64,000 bases of DNA, from the NCBI GenBank assembly GCA_026008535.1, contig BRKX01000011.1, positions 51,196,183 through 51,260,182 on the forward strand, read 5' to 3'. This document shows, one piece after another, positions 38,446-50,342 of this stretch (the first letter of the stretch is position 1; each line of letters begins with the position of its first letter). The notes under the pieces were generated by a model. That model had not been told where the DNA came from. It did no database searches and was given only the letters and a program-made list of their open reading frames with translations. The translations under genes were made by a program, and so were the position numbers. This DNA comes from Perilla frutescens. Taxonomy: Eukaryota; Streptophyta; Magnoliopsida; Lamiales; Lamiaceae.

Positions 38446-40337
38446 GTAATTGCAGATATGACATGAATGCATGGGATTCCAGTGAGATCCCAAGCTATAC
38501 ATGAGCATTTCTTGGCTGGTATATTAACAACAAATTGATCTTGACGGTGAGTTACCTCGAACTTCTCTTGCAAAGTTGGTGTACATGTGTAATGTCTACT
38601 CTCAAACTTTAGATTCACAAGCTTTTCTTGAATTTTTGGACATAATCTATCAGTTACACTACCTATTGATGTCAACTTAGTGTATTATCTTAACATCAGT
38701 TGTTTTCTAATCTCCTCTAGCATTTCAATTAGACGCTTTCCACGTGCTTGTAATATGAACATATTGAAAGTTTCTGACACATTATTATCAATCATATCAC
38801 ATAAGGGAAAAGTTGAGATGTATGCTTTACAAAACCTTTAAGGCTCTCTATTCAGAAAATCCAAGTATGCAACTTCATCTTTCAAATCTTCCAGTGCTGA
38901 CTTATATCTTTCAAGATATGTACTCCTACATATTTTCTAGAAAATGTTCTTCAATGTTGGACCTTTAAAATTCTTTTTCCAGTTACAGTAGACATGTCTC
39001 GCACAATTTATGTGCTCAACATGTGGAGCTAAATCAGCAACAACACCGTAAAAAAAATTATTTGCTAAACACTCTGTGTAAATTGAAAACCATTCATTTA
39101 TTTATAATTCGAACCTTCTATTGGTCACTAATGATTGTAAGTCCCAGACCATCTCCAATGCCTAGCTCCTCAAACAATATTTTCAAAAACTAGCTTCAGC
39201 AACTCTGATTCTCAATTTCTACTACTACCCAAGCAATTAGATACATTTGGTTGTTCCCATCTTTTCCAATCGCTGACAAGAGCATACCGCCCAAGACTAT
39301 CTTTAAAAAGCATCCATCAAGCCCTATCACTGACCTGCACCCACCTAAGAACCCTTTCTTAAGTATACTCAAGCCAACATAAAATGATTTAAATACTCCA
39401 TTATCCAACTCTAGTTCAAACGTGCCTTCTGGATCCACTCTGATCAATTCAGCAACATAATTTCTCACATTTGCATAATGGTCTGTAAGTGATCCTCGTA
39501 ATTTAGTTAGAGCTTTCCACTTAGCTGTATACACCCTCCACCTCAACACTTGACAAGCAAATCGTTTCATTATGTCAACTTCTAACTCATTGATCGCGGT
39601 GTTAGGTGTTTCTCTAAATGTCTCCAAGTATTAGTTTTCTATCCATTCAGTTGTTGCTTGTTTATTGTAAATCTCTCTTGGGAAAGTATATTCTAGGGAG
39701 ACCCCCTTGATTATAAATGAGCAATCTCTTTTGACTAAACTTCCATAACATCTCCATCCACATTGTGGAATGCACCTAGCTTCGCATTAATTTTTATTGG
39801 ATCTTGTGAAATGGATTGGATAGCCATGCTCCAGTGAGATAGTTTGAATAGCATGTTTGCACTGATATGCATTATCAAATCTCATACCAATCTTTAATTT
39901 CAATTCCTTATGATCACATTGTGGATCATAAGCCACACTCACTATCTTTTTTTCTTTTTCCATTAACTTCGTCCATACTTTTTTCACTAGAGTTAAAATC
40001 TATTTCCCCATTTGAGTCTTCATAATCTGATACAAAGTCTATTCTCTCGTAATGAGGGCATATTGATATATGTTTTTCATTTATCTTACGCATATTATTG
40101 CTAATTCTAGCCTCATTATATTCTTCGTCATTTGAGGCCAACTCAGCATCGCTCAACCCATCACCAGTGTCGCTTGCATAATCTAGAACGTAATCAATAT
40201 CTTCTTCAAAATTTAAGCCCAAATCATCTGCATTCCCGCCCACATCTTCGATGTCACCATAACTCTCATCTCCACTAATGTCAGCCAACTTCTCTTTAGT
40301 ATTTGAATCTTCGATCACTATCTGTTTTGTTAACTCT

Positions 40338-41127
40338 CACTACAAGAAAATGACAATAGACAACATAAGAAAGACAACGTGCTTTGGTATCTGTGTTGTC
40401 TATGACAGAATAGACGACGCATCTACCCTTCTACGTTGTCTATAGTCGTTCTTTATTTATTTTTTTATCGCACAAATAAAAAAATGTGTTGTCTATTGTT
40501 ATATAGACAACGTGCCTACTATATGTCGTCTATAGCCGTCTTTTTTAATTTATGTTGAATTAATTTTTTTTATTAGACAATACGACGTCGTTCTCTTCAT
40601 CACCTTCTAGCGGGAGTTGGAAATTTTTTAGGACTCAGAAAAATTTCACCAGATCTTGGACAATGTATTTCCATAGAACAATTGGTTATTATTGTTATAC
40701 GGATAAAATGGTTTATGTAAATAATGAATTATAATATTTTATTAGAGATTTTGAGTTTTATATTTTAATTGTTATTTCAAATTTAAGTAGGTGTTGATAT
40801 ATAATATAATAAAATAAAAATAAATTTGTAAAAAAAATTAAAAATCTCTACAAAAAAGACAACACGTATTGCACGTTGTCTATTACACAATAGACGATGC
40901 GTTTTACGCGTTGTCTTTAGCCAAGCAAGTGTTGTCTATTGCACGATAGACGACACGTTTTACACGTTGTCTTTAGCCATTCGAGCGTTGTCTATTCCCA
41001 GATAGACGACGCGATTTACGCATTGTCTTTAGTCGTCCCCTAATAGACTACACTGCAATAGACAACGCTCGATTTTGTAATAGATGATGCGCAATGCGCG
41101 TCGTCTATAGCCGTTTTTCTTGTAGTG
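40338..41127. mobile_element. CACTA non-autonomous element 1
   Basis: 790 bp with the CACTA inverted end CACTACAAGAAAA and its complement, flanked by the 3-bp duplication TCT (40335-40337 and 41128-41130). Sub-ends carry repeated GTTGTCTAT/ATAGACGAC words. It sits in the coding sequence of the MULE transposase. Confidence 0.92.
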
Positions 41128-41359
41128 TCTCTCAAATCATTATTGGACCTAGATATCTCTGTCTTCTCATTCCCAGTATCCACATACACACTTACATGCT
41201 TGGACCCCTTTAAAACTTCATAAAGACATTTAACAACACCTCTATCATCATTTATAACCTTGTGTGTGTTGGTATTATGCTCTTTGAACCACAAACTATA
41301 ACAAGAAATGTACCCCAGTTTCTCCACCTCTTCTTTCAAATCAAAATAGCCAAATCTAT

Positions 41360-44300
41360 TGTTCGACAAAATATTAACTACTCGCAAATGCATGGTGTAG
41401 TTGTGTACAATGATGAGCAAGGTTGTATTCCACAGAGACTAATGATTAATTTATACGTGAATACTATGACTTTGATTCTCTAAGTACTATCTAGGCAACA
41501 CATTAAAAGATTGTATTAATTAACTAATTAAACGAGAAATTAACGTAAGCGAATAAAAGATGAACAGATGGAAATCGGGTCTAAATTCAGAGGGAAAGAA
41601 ATATTCTAGGGTTTTGATTTCATTGATTTATCCATACAATGTCAATCCAATTATGTAATTTATTCACAATTCGACTTTTATTAGGAAAATCACTTATTTA
41701 ATTCAAGCCTTCTCTCAAAGTGCTTAAACCGTAGATTGCATGCTAGAATTAATGTGTCCATTCAATTACTAACATACAACTCCTAAAAGTTCCAAAGATT
41801 TATTGTCCTCACAATTAACCTCAAATCTATCGATTGTTATTGATTAATGTGCTTTGTGTTCTTGTGTTCAAGTGTTAAAATACCTATCTCGATTTATGAA
41901 TTAACACAACAAACCATGCTATCGTGGTGATCAATCAATCAAGCAAACAAGGCTAAGAACACAAAGAATACAAGAAGAATCAAAATCATATAATTAAATA
42001 TCCATTGTATTTCAAAATCAACTACTGTCAAACCCTAGAATACTAAAGTATCTAGCCACTCATAATTAAATAAGTAACCAACGACAATCCAAAAGAAAAT
42101 ATAATTAAATAACAAGAATACGTGTGACGCCCTAATCCCGAAATGGGAAGAGTTTGTCACTAAATGATTTTTTTAGCTAATATTCCTAAATAAATTAATT
42201 TAAAATAAATAGATAAAAAATTCACAATATCTCTTCTCAAAGGAAACGACATGCTTTCATCTTAAAAATAATGCCATCAACATATCAACTTAACTCAAAT
42301 GCTCACTGGTGCATTTAAACTTGATAAATCAAGTTAACATTTCAAAATTTTAAATTTATTATAAAGATATCAATCTGCTAAAAGAAAGGTTTACAAGATC
42401 ACAATCAGATATATGTATATATATTAAATAAATTAATCCTCCAACATTTAAATCAATTTTCAAAAGAATTCAACATACTTTTGGAATAAAATTAAAAATA
42501 CTCCTACTTGTAAAAAAAAGTCGAGTGAAATCTCAAGCATACACATGTGCGACAATTTGAAAAAAAAAAAAATATGTAGCAGAATCAATTAAAGAAATTA
42601 AAAATTTAATCCATTAAATTCACCTAAGTTTGACCAAATAACCAATTTAGTCAACAAATGGTCTAACTCCAACTGTCATCGTCCTTCAACCAGCCTCAAA
42701 CTCCATCATTTGAAATAATTCGAAAAATATTTGGGTTTGAGTGCCAGAAAACACTTAGTTGGTATAGCATCTTTAAAATAATAGAAATTCACATAATTTA
42801 CATAAAATAGTCGTCTGGCATATAGCATAGTGAATTGCATGCACTTGAGACATACAGCACATGAGCCTGCGTAGGATGTGACCACATAACTGTAGGGTGG
42901 TATTAACCACAACTGTAGGGTGGAATTAACCACAACTGTAGGTACGGTTCGTATCTTAGCCCTTTTGACCTTGAATACTAATCGTAAACTGTAGGGTGAT
43001 CACATATCAATAGTGTGGTGTAAACCACAATTGAACTATAGGCAAGTGACATTGTAATTCACATTTGCACCTTAGCACGTAGATTCACAAATTGTGATTA
43101 ACAAAATCATTTATAAACTTATAACTTCATCATTTAACTCACATAAATAGTATCATTTCATAGAACGCTTGTATGAAACACATATAAAACTTTTAAAAAT
43201 ATATATGAAACATTTATAGGCTTTAAAGTTTAATAATTAAACCATATAAATTATGACATTAATTTCATAAATAACTTGAGATGGGTTTAGTTATAACCCA
43301 CCTTAGATCTTAGAGAAACTCCTGCTCATTACATGCTGGAAATCTCGAATCTGTTGACCTCCTTTTGACCTATAAAATAAACCTAATCTTATGACCTTAT
43401 CTCAATCAATAGAAAAAGTTATAGCTTTTATATTCATAAGCAAGAGTCTTTTTAATATGTGAATTCTTTTGGTTGATAACCATATCCAATGAGCGCAAAC
43501 GATGTTATTGACATGCTAACTAAGGATCACTATTTGGAAATTAACTTAACTATAACAATTAAAATAAATATAACTATAGATCAATAGGTCTAAAATAATA
43601 TGTACTCACGCTTGCTTTAATACAATGGATCATAAAATATATTTCTAAAATTTATCAAAACTAAGATGCACTTAATGGAAACTTTAGGACTCGATAAAAC
43701 TTCCAATAAACTCTAATAGAGTTCAAGGTACCTAATAAATATATTAGAACTTCTAATTTAGGAAAAAAACTTAATTAAAACGTTTGAGATTTTAAGAATT
43801 CTTTATAAATCTCTAATAGAGTCAGAAGTAAACATCTAATTTGCATATACCTCCCCAAAATTCCATGGAAACACCACCACCAATGATCTTGAGCAACAGA
43901 TATCCGCTACCATTTTCAGTCACCATGCTCAATGACTTACTTGACAGCCCCTTCTCTGGATATTTCACGTTGAACACAACAACTCTTTCCCATACAGAGC
44001 CAAAGCTCACATAATGTTAAAACAAAATTTCACAATTGCAGAACAAAACCAAATATCTTATCTCATGCAACTCACGGCAATGCCTCCATATTCAAAACTC
44101 ACTCAAAAGTCTCCAAATTTATGCCTCACCTTCCAACCATAAATCCATTACTTCAACATCATTAAATAGATAACTCAGACCAGATTTAACCAAGAATAAT
44201 TTTGTAGCTGGAGGCAAAGTTTCAGATTTTTAGCGAATGAAATGGTAAACTGTAATTTGCTACTTAGTGGTAGAAATATGCTCCAAAGATTAAACTAAAA

Positions 44301-44887
44301 AGAAAAAGAAATTTAACCTTGTAAAGAGAGGTTTCTAACCTTATTTATATGGAAGATATTAGCTGAATAAAAAAAATGGGCACTTGCAGTCGAAACGGTG
44401 GCAGCACCAGCAGCTCACTTCGGCGATGGATGATATGGTTTTCCATCAATTTTTGATGTAATTTCAGTGGATCGAATGACTTTTTATTTATGATCCGGAT
44501 ATATATATATATATATATATATGTATAGAATATAAGAAGATCTTCAAAACGGTATAAAGTAGGAGAGAATCGGATGGTCGGATCGTCCGAAAATTGTACT
44601 GCAAGTTGTCTGCGGCACATGGTGGCGAACAGCAGCTCTCCGCGACTTTAGTGTTCGTTTTCAACATTTTTGGACATCTATTCGTACGAAATCTTCTTTA
44701 GCTGGATTCTAATTGATGAGAGGAAGATCATTGAATAGGTTTCATAAATTTTGAGTATAATTCAAGGGTAAAAAAATTTATGAAACAAGTGTTGTTGATG
44801 GCGGTGGTTTTAATAAATGAAAATGAAGAATAGCTTTTGATTAGTTGGCTGATTTTTCTCTCTTCTCTCCTTATTCCAACAGCTGTA

Positions 44888-44929
<42 letters not shown>

Positions 44930-46229
44930 ACCCATACGTGCAAGCAGCACAAGGCAATAAGGTTGGTGAACAAGAAAGAGATAAAGATTGAAAAAAAGAA
45001 ATAAAATTGGAACTCTATTCCATATTTCCATTTTCGAGATATACGTCTGCTTCATTTGGTGGTTTGTTTTTCTTTAGGATTCAATACTAGGTGTAATTAA
45101 TTAAATATAATTAGTAGATAGCTAGGTGTAAACTTCTCCACACGGCTAGGTGGAGTGATTTAATTGGCTGAAATAAATTGCAATGGCATTTAGAGTTAAA
45201 AACACAATATTGAGTTCATAATCTTAAATAAATTAAATTTTGTTGAAAGATCAAATAAATTATTGATTGAGTGATCCAGGTGTCACAATGATCACCCTAG
45301 CATTTTCTTAAATAACGCGAACCTAAATTTCCATTTGGAAGCTTGGATAAAATCGAGTTATTCAATCTCTCGTGCATGCAATTTAACCCATAAATCTTGA
45401 CTTAAATATTTATATATATATATATATAAGTATGCATATTTCCTATAATTACTTATTTAATTAAACCTATAAAAATTCTTATATGATAAATTTTCGGGGT
45501 ATTACAATACGATAAATCCCGGAGGATGAATCTTGATCTTGATCTTGATCTTCGATTTGTTCTTCTCTTGCTCTTCAATCTCTGCTTTTAAGGGAGGAAT
45601 ATGATGTATGTTGTTGTGGATTTTGATGTTATGGTAGGGTTTGTAATACCTAATTTTCGTGTTTGAAGAGGTATATATAATTTAGGAAGTATCTCAGTCG
45701 AAAAATGAAAAAAATAGGCCAAAATAGGCTAAAATCGGACTCACAGGGCTCATTCGTGACCTCGCTCGTGATCAGGTCGGTCGTGGGTCCACGTGATGCT
45801 GACGTGGAAAAATAGTCGTGACTAGTGAAAAATTCACAAGTGGGGTCACGAGTAATACAAAGGCGACCCCCTCCATAGTAGTGAGCTCACAGAGTGGAAT
45901 TCGCAAGTGGAGCTGCGATCCAGTCACTTGCGGCTCGGGTCGCGGTTCGGCAGCTCTCACTGTTTTGCTTCGTTCTCACTCGTTTCTCGTCCAATTGACC
46001 CGATTCTTTTTTCAACACGTTCCTAACTTGATTTCCTATATTTATAGGATCTTCCCAAGCTCATTTGAAGTTCACATAAAAATTGGCATTAAATCCCTTC
46101 ACAACGAACAAACATGTGACATTGTACAAAATATAGAAAACTATGTAAAACTTATCACTTCATGTATGCAATGACCATCAAATATCACTTAAATAAACCT
46201 CAAAACACATGTAAAATATGAGGTTATCA
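41360..46229. mobile_element. Solo LTR A, inserted in the MULE transposase
   Basis: Starts TGTTCGACAAAATATTAAC and ends GAGGTTATCA, with the 5-bp duplication TCTAT on both sides (41355-41359 and 46230-46234). About 1.48 kb once the nested solo LTR (42123-45506) is removed. No coding region. The GATGAGCAAGGTTGTATTCC phrase near its left end recurs in a fragment at 8840-9180. Confidence 0.85.
42123..45506. mobile_element. Solo LTR B, 3.4 kb, nested in solo LTR A
   Basis: Starts TGTGACGCCCTAATCCCG and ends TTTCGGGGTATTACA, with the 5-bp duplication ATACG on both sides (42118-42122 and 45507-45511). The length and terminal sequences recall long LTRs of Tekay-type chromoviral Ty3 elements (inferred). 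Near 42890-43030 the phrase AACTGTAGGGTGG recurs. AT runs lie at 44500-44523, 44889-44923 and 45411-45429. No coding region. Confidence 0.85.
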
Positions 46230-46325
46230 TCTATCAATATCTAAATCATGGCGGCTTCTTATTTGACCACCATGGTACACATAGTCATCTCCCAAAAGAA
46301 CAAATGTACCACCATGATGAAAGTA

Positions 46326-48127
46326 GAGAAAATTTCACTTTTGGTCCCATAGGACACACTACTCTCTCCTTTTGGTCCCATCAATGTCGATTTTGGTCCC
46401 AAAAGTTTCGAACTATCAGTTTTTCCCAATCCGTGACGTTTTCCGTCAAATTTGATATTGATTTTGGTCCCATTTTACTATCAGTTTTGGTCTTAAACGA
46501 AAATTTTTGAAAATATCTTCAATAATTTTTCCAGATTTTTTCCTAAAGAAAAAATTCATTATTATGGTTGATTATTTCATAATTACATTCTTGTGAAGTT
46601 AAATCAAGGGAAACTTATACTTTGATACCTACATTTTGGACTTTCACTACAAAAAAATCATGTTTTAAAGACAAAAGCGTGCCAAGCCAAGGCCAAAATA
46701 TTAAAAACTAATATAAAATAATAAAAAAATTTAAAAATTATAAAGTAAAATAAATAAAAATATTAAAAAAACTATATTCGTAATTAATTAGTAATTAAAA
46801 AATAAAAAATAAAAATATTAAAAAATAGTATATAATATTAAGAAATTAAAAAATAAAGTAAAATTTAAAATGTAAAATAAATAAAAAATTAATAATATTA
46901 AAAAGGTTAATTTCGAATTCGTAATTAATTATTAATTGAAACATTAAAAATAAAAAAATATTAAAAATAATATAAAATATTGAAAAAAATAAAATAATCA
47001 AATAAATCAAAAATAATAAAATAAATAAAAAATTAAAAAAATTAAAAAATTGATTTCAAATTCGTAACTAAGCATTAATTGGAAAATAAAAAAATAAAAA
47101 AAAATAAAAAAATCAAAATTAATTGAGCTACGGTATTATTTCGTAACTAATCCGTCGATAAGAATAAAAAGATTAAAAAAATCAAAAAATCAAAAAAATA
47201 ATGTTTAACAACGACAATCTGTGAAGTAATGTAGATTCGAAAATTTGCAAATAATTGATTTAGTGCGGAGCAGCGACCAATCTGTGAAATAACCCAGAAA
47301 ACACCGTAAGAGCCAAAGATCGTCCGAGGTGTGATGATCGTTGGGCCTCCAACGCTAAAGTTGGGAAAAGAAAAGGAGTAGAAAGAGATAAAATACGAAA
47401 TAATTGAATAATTGAAGAGCTTAATGACAATAATCTCTAGCTAGAACGTGGCTAGAAATCAAGGAGAACATCATTCAATCCCACAAGGACCAGCGTAGCG
47501 GACTGACGAAAAATGATCACTATATTTAACAATGCATTTTTCCATATTTAACGTAATGACGGAAAAATCTATCGTTATTCCGACGTGTGTATGTCGTTAA
47601 GTTAGAGACGAAAAAATTAAAATACGACGTGTGTCTGTCGTTAAGTTAGAGACGAAAAAATTCATCATTAAACATCTCAATATTAATCCATAGTTAATTT
47701 CTCGGTATTTTAACGACGGAATATAATCCGCAGTTAAATCGCATTTTTCTTGTAGTGTTTTTTTAAAACAACCCAATTTAAAAAAATTGACAAAAAGTGC
47801 CCCTTTTTACAAATCTAACATTTGATCAATTTTTCGGCTCAAAAATCGTTCATAGCTGATTGCATTTTAATATTTCTATTTCAGAGAAAATTTCACTTTG
47901 GTCTCATAGTATCTATTTTGGTCCCAAAAATGGCGCACGTGACTCACGTGCAAAGCTCTCCGTCATTTCACTTAACTTCTGTTAAAAATTGAGGGACTGA
48001 AATTGATACTGTCAAATCTATGAAACTAAAAATGAGCGATTTTTTTGAAAAATGACCAAAATCGACATCGATGGGACCAAACGGCAAGAGTAGCATGTCC
48101 TATGGGACCAAAAATGAAAATTTCTCA
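46326..48127. mobile_element. MULE-type MITE, nested in the MULE
   Basis: Inverted ends with GAAATTTTCA-like starts followed by TTTTGGTCCCATAGGACA, flanked by the 9-bp duplication ATGAAAGTA (46317-46325 and 48128-48136). Inverted repeats extend over about 100 bp. A CACTA element (46645-47757) interrupts it, so the element proper is about 690 bp. No coding sequence. Confidence 0.87.
46645..47757. mobile_element. CACTA non-autonomous element 2
   Basis: 1113 bp with CACTACAAAAAAA at the left and TTTTTCTTGTAGTG at the right, flanked by TTT (46642-46644 and 47758-47760). The AT-rich interior repeats a unit with TTCGTAATTAATTATTAATT, and a tandem GTCGTTAAGTTAGAGACGAA pair lies near 47600-47660. 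Confidence 0.83.
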
Positions 48128-48589
48128 ATGAAAGTATACAGAAAATAAATTCCTGCAAAATCAATGAAGTAAAATTTTACTTCATATTTTAATGGTTGAA
48201 AATAAATACTTGAAAATTGCTTATAAATAACCCCAAAATAACTTTATGTGCAACACATATTCACTATGAGGAAAAATAAAGAAAAGAGAAGCTACATGTT
48301 TGTAATTATCGCAACATGATAAACTTCCAAGTCGAAGGCTGCCCAACTACAACTATGTTTGCGTGACTACTTTCTCCTTCATGTGGCCATCAAGCTATTT
48401 TTTAATCTTAGGACCGCCATTCTTGTCGGGCAGAGTTTGTTTTTTATCTTGTGTTCTAGGATTTTGGTGAATAGAATAAAAATTAGTTAAGTATTTTAGG
48501 GGAATGCGTGTGGGGAGAATTTAGTAGTGTCTGGGGTTTTCTTAAATGAAAATAAGAATATTTTTTTTAGTTAAATTCATGTGGAAATA

Positions 48590-48771
48590 ATTTAAATGAT
48601 ATATACATGTGGGAAAAAAAAGTCCACATCAAATTTCCGGTGGCCAGAAAATATGGATCATGTTTAAATTGCTACAAATCAAAAGGTAGTGTTATTATTA
48701 CAACATTTTAAAAGTGATGTTAAATTTACAAAGAGGATGAAAGATTATGATTTAATTTGCAATTAACCCTT
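48590..48771 (-). repeat. Right terminal inverted repeat of the MULE
   Basis: Inverted partner of 35966-36150; see the left copy. Confidence 0.85.
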
Positions 48772-48787
48772 ATTTTTATCATGGGTG

Positions 48788-49999
48788 ATTCTATTCACAA
48801 CCCCATTTTTTCTCTTTACAACTCCTTTATTCATTTAAATTATAAATAATATTTTGTTAGACGTATTTAACCTTACAACCCATTTTTTTCTCTTTACAAC
48901 CCCTTTATTCAATTAAATTATAAATAATATTTTATTAGACGTATTAACCTCACAACCTCCATATTTAAATCCTTACAAATAAAATAAAACCCCCTAATAT
49001 ATAATCCTCACTCTCTTATTCCTAACAAAATCGATGAGAAAAACTGAAAATAAAATAAAATAAAAAAATATTTCAAAGAAACTCATGTTGGGAGAAACTT
49101 TATTTACATTTCTTTTTTCTAACCAGCTTAGTGATGCATCATTGTTTTTGAAAGAAAATTAAACATCTCTTCTAATTTAATTTTGATGAGAGAGAGAAGT
49201 CCAAGAACTCAACTTGTCCAAAAAAAGAGGGAAAAAAAAGACAACTCGAAAACAAGCATTAGAATAAATTTCAATTATTACGAACTTGGGCATTTTCTTC
49301 AATTTTAATTCACATCCTGTAGATTCAGTTTGCTTGTAATTTTTTTTTAAAAAAAAATTACAAATTAATATTTTCTTCAAGTTATAGTTATCAAAACCAA
49401 AAAACAAAACAAGAAAAAAATGAAATACTTGAAAAGGTTATGATTTTTTGAATTTAACATTTTTTTATAAAAGCACTTCTTAAAAACATTATGTAAACTT
49501 GAATTAACATATAGGACGAATGATTCATTTTGCTTTTTCAAAATTTTATTTTCGTTTTTTGTTATCGAGAGAAGAGGAAGAATAATAAGGGCAAAAAAGC
49601 ACAATAAAATTTTGTTTTCATTTTTTTTTGTTTCTGCAAAATTTGTTTTCATTTTTTTGTACATGGGGTTTTATTTTTATTTGTTAGGATTTTATGTGTG
49701 GAAATATAAGGGCAAAAAAGTACAATTTTTTTTTATATATTTAAATTCATTAGTTTTTTTTTAAAGTTGTGAGGTTGTATTTGGTTTTGGTAGAGAATTA
49801 AATAGTGGGGGCTATACAATGGAGGTTGTATTTTTATTTTAATAGTTTTAATTAATAGAGGTTATACAATGGAGAATTGTATGTTATTCTACTATAAGTA
49901 GTAGGGGGTTATAAGGACAAATCTGTCAAAAAAATATTATTTATATTTTAATTAATTTTGAGGGGTTGTAAAAAGAAAATTGGGGCTGTGAATAGAATC
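48788..49999. mobile_element. AT-rich inverted-repeat element
   Basis: Ends are inverted copies: GATTCTATTCACAACCCC at the left, and the complement of the right end reads GATTCTATTCACAGCCCC, followed in both by a TTTACAACYCCT phrase. About 1.2 kb, no coding sequence. A second TTATACAATGGA-type phrase recurs at 49812 and 49863. The left part contains a tandem copy of TTTTCTCTTTACAACYCC. No target duplication could be fixed. Confidence 0.6.
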
Positions 50000-50342
50000 T
50001 ATCTTCTACGAACAATAAATATCTCATCTTAAAAATGTGGTATATTATTTAACACAAGAATAAAGTATTATTTTATCCCATCATGCTTAAAATGTTAGAT
50101 TCAATCTATCTTGTTGTTTGTCACAATAGTTATCGTCAAAAGTTGGTAAACCTAACAAAAACTATATCTTTAAAAAACCAACTACTCTCCAACCCTAGAT
50201 TGTGGTAGGGTCCGATTTCCGCGAAATCATCGAAATGAGATCGCGCGTGGCAGTCCCTGTGGCATTTTCAGTGCTAACTCTGTAATTTTTTTCTTCAAAA
50301 ATTTTAATTTTTTTATTTTTTAATTTATTGTGATTTATTTTT
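50000..50342. other. Intergenic gap between inverted-repeat elements
   Basis: No gene or element recognised; short AT-rich stretch with one GC-richer patch near 50205-50270. Confidence 0.5.

Larger units (their letters stand above)
37149..48152 (-). pseudogene. MuDR-type transposase gene, interrupted by nested insertions
   Basis: Reading N to C: an exon starting at 48152 after a TTTTGCAG acceptor; the N-terminal PB1-like segment of plant MULE proteins with FHHGG at the 46317-46325/48128-48136 junction and a YFDLKEEVEKLGY run near 41310-41350; an acidic region (40318-39960); a MuDR DNA-binding domain (about 39990-39640); DDE transposase with GLDGCFLK near 39330 and ISDQ near 39120; SWIM zinc finger CSCIAWDLTGIPCIH (about 38460-38510); a basic GRSKKKK stretch near 37270; a C-terminal zinc knuckle (about 37195-37150). 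Insertions lie in four places. Own defects: a frameshift in an A-run near 39945-39960, stops at 39787-39789 and near 39630, stops after GLDG region near 39200, another frameshift before the SWIM domain, and a stop inside the knuckle. An ATG upstream of 48152 was not found, so a leader intron is likely. Confidence 0.85.
35966..48771 (-). mobile_element. Mutator-like element (MULE) with six nested insertions
   Basis: The ends are long inverted repeats, starting AGGGTTGATTGTAAATTAAA at 35966 and, on the complement, AGGGTTAATTGCAAATTAAA from 48771. They are flanked by a shared TATTTTT (35959-35965 and 48772-48778). Between them lies a MuDR-type transposase gene on the minus strand. Insertions: a hAT element (37457-38445), a CACTA element (40338-41127), a solo LTR (41360-46229) with another solo LTR inside (42123-45506), and a MULE-type MITE (46326-48127) with a CACTA element inside (46645-47757). 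Each has its own target duplication. Removing them leaves about 4330 bp, a reasonable size for an autonomous MULE. Mutator normally duplicates 9 bp; only 7 are shared here. Confidence 0.85.

Noticed and set aside
35959..48778. A full 9-bp target duplication for the MULE
   Set aside because: Only the seven bases TATTTTT are shared; the remaining two differ, and T-rich flanks make some sharing likely by chance.
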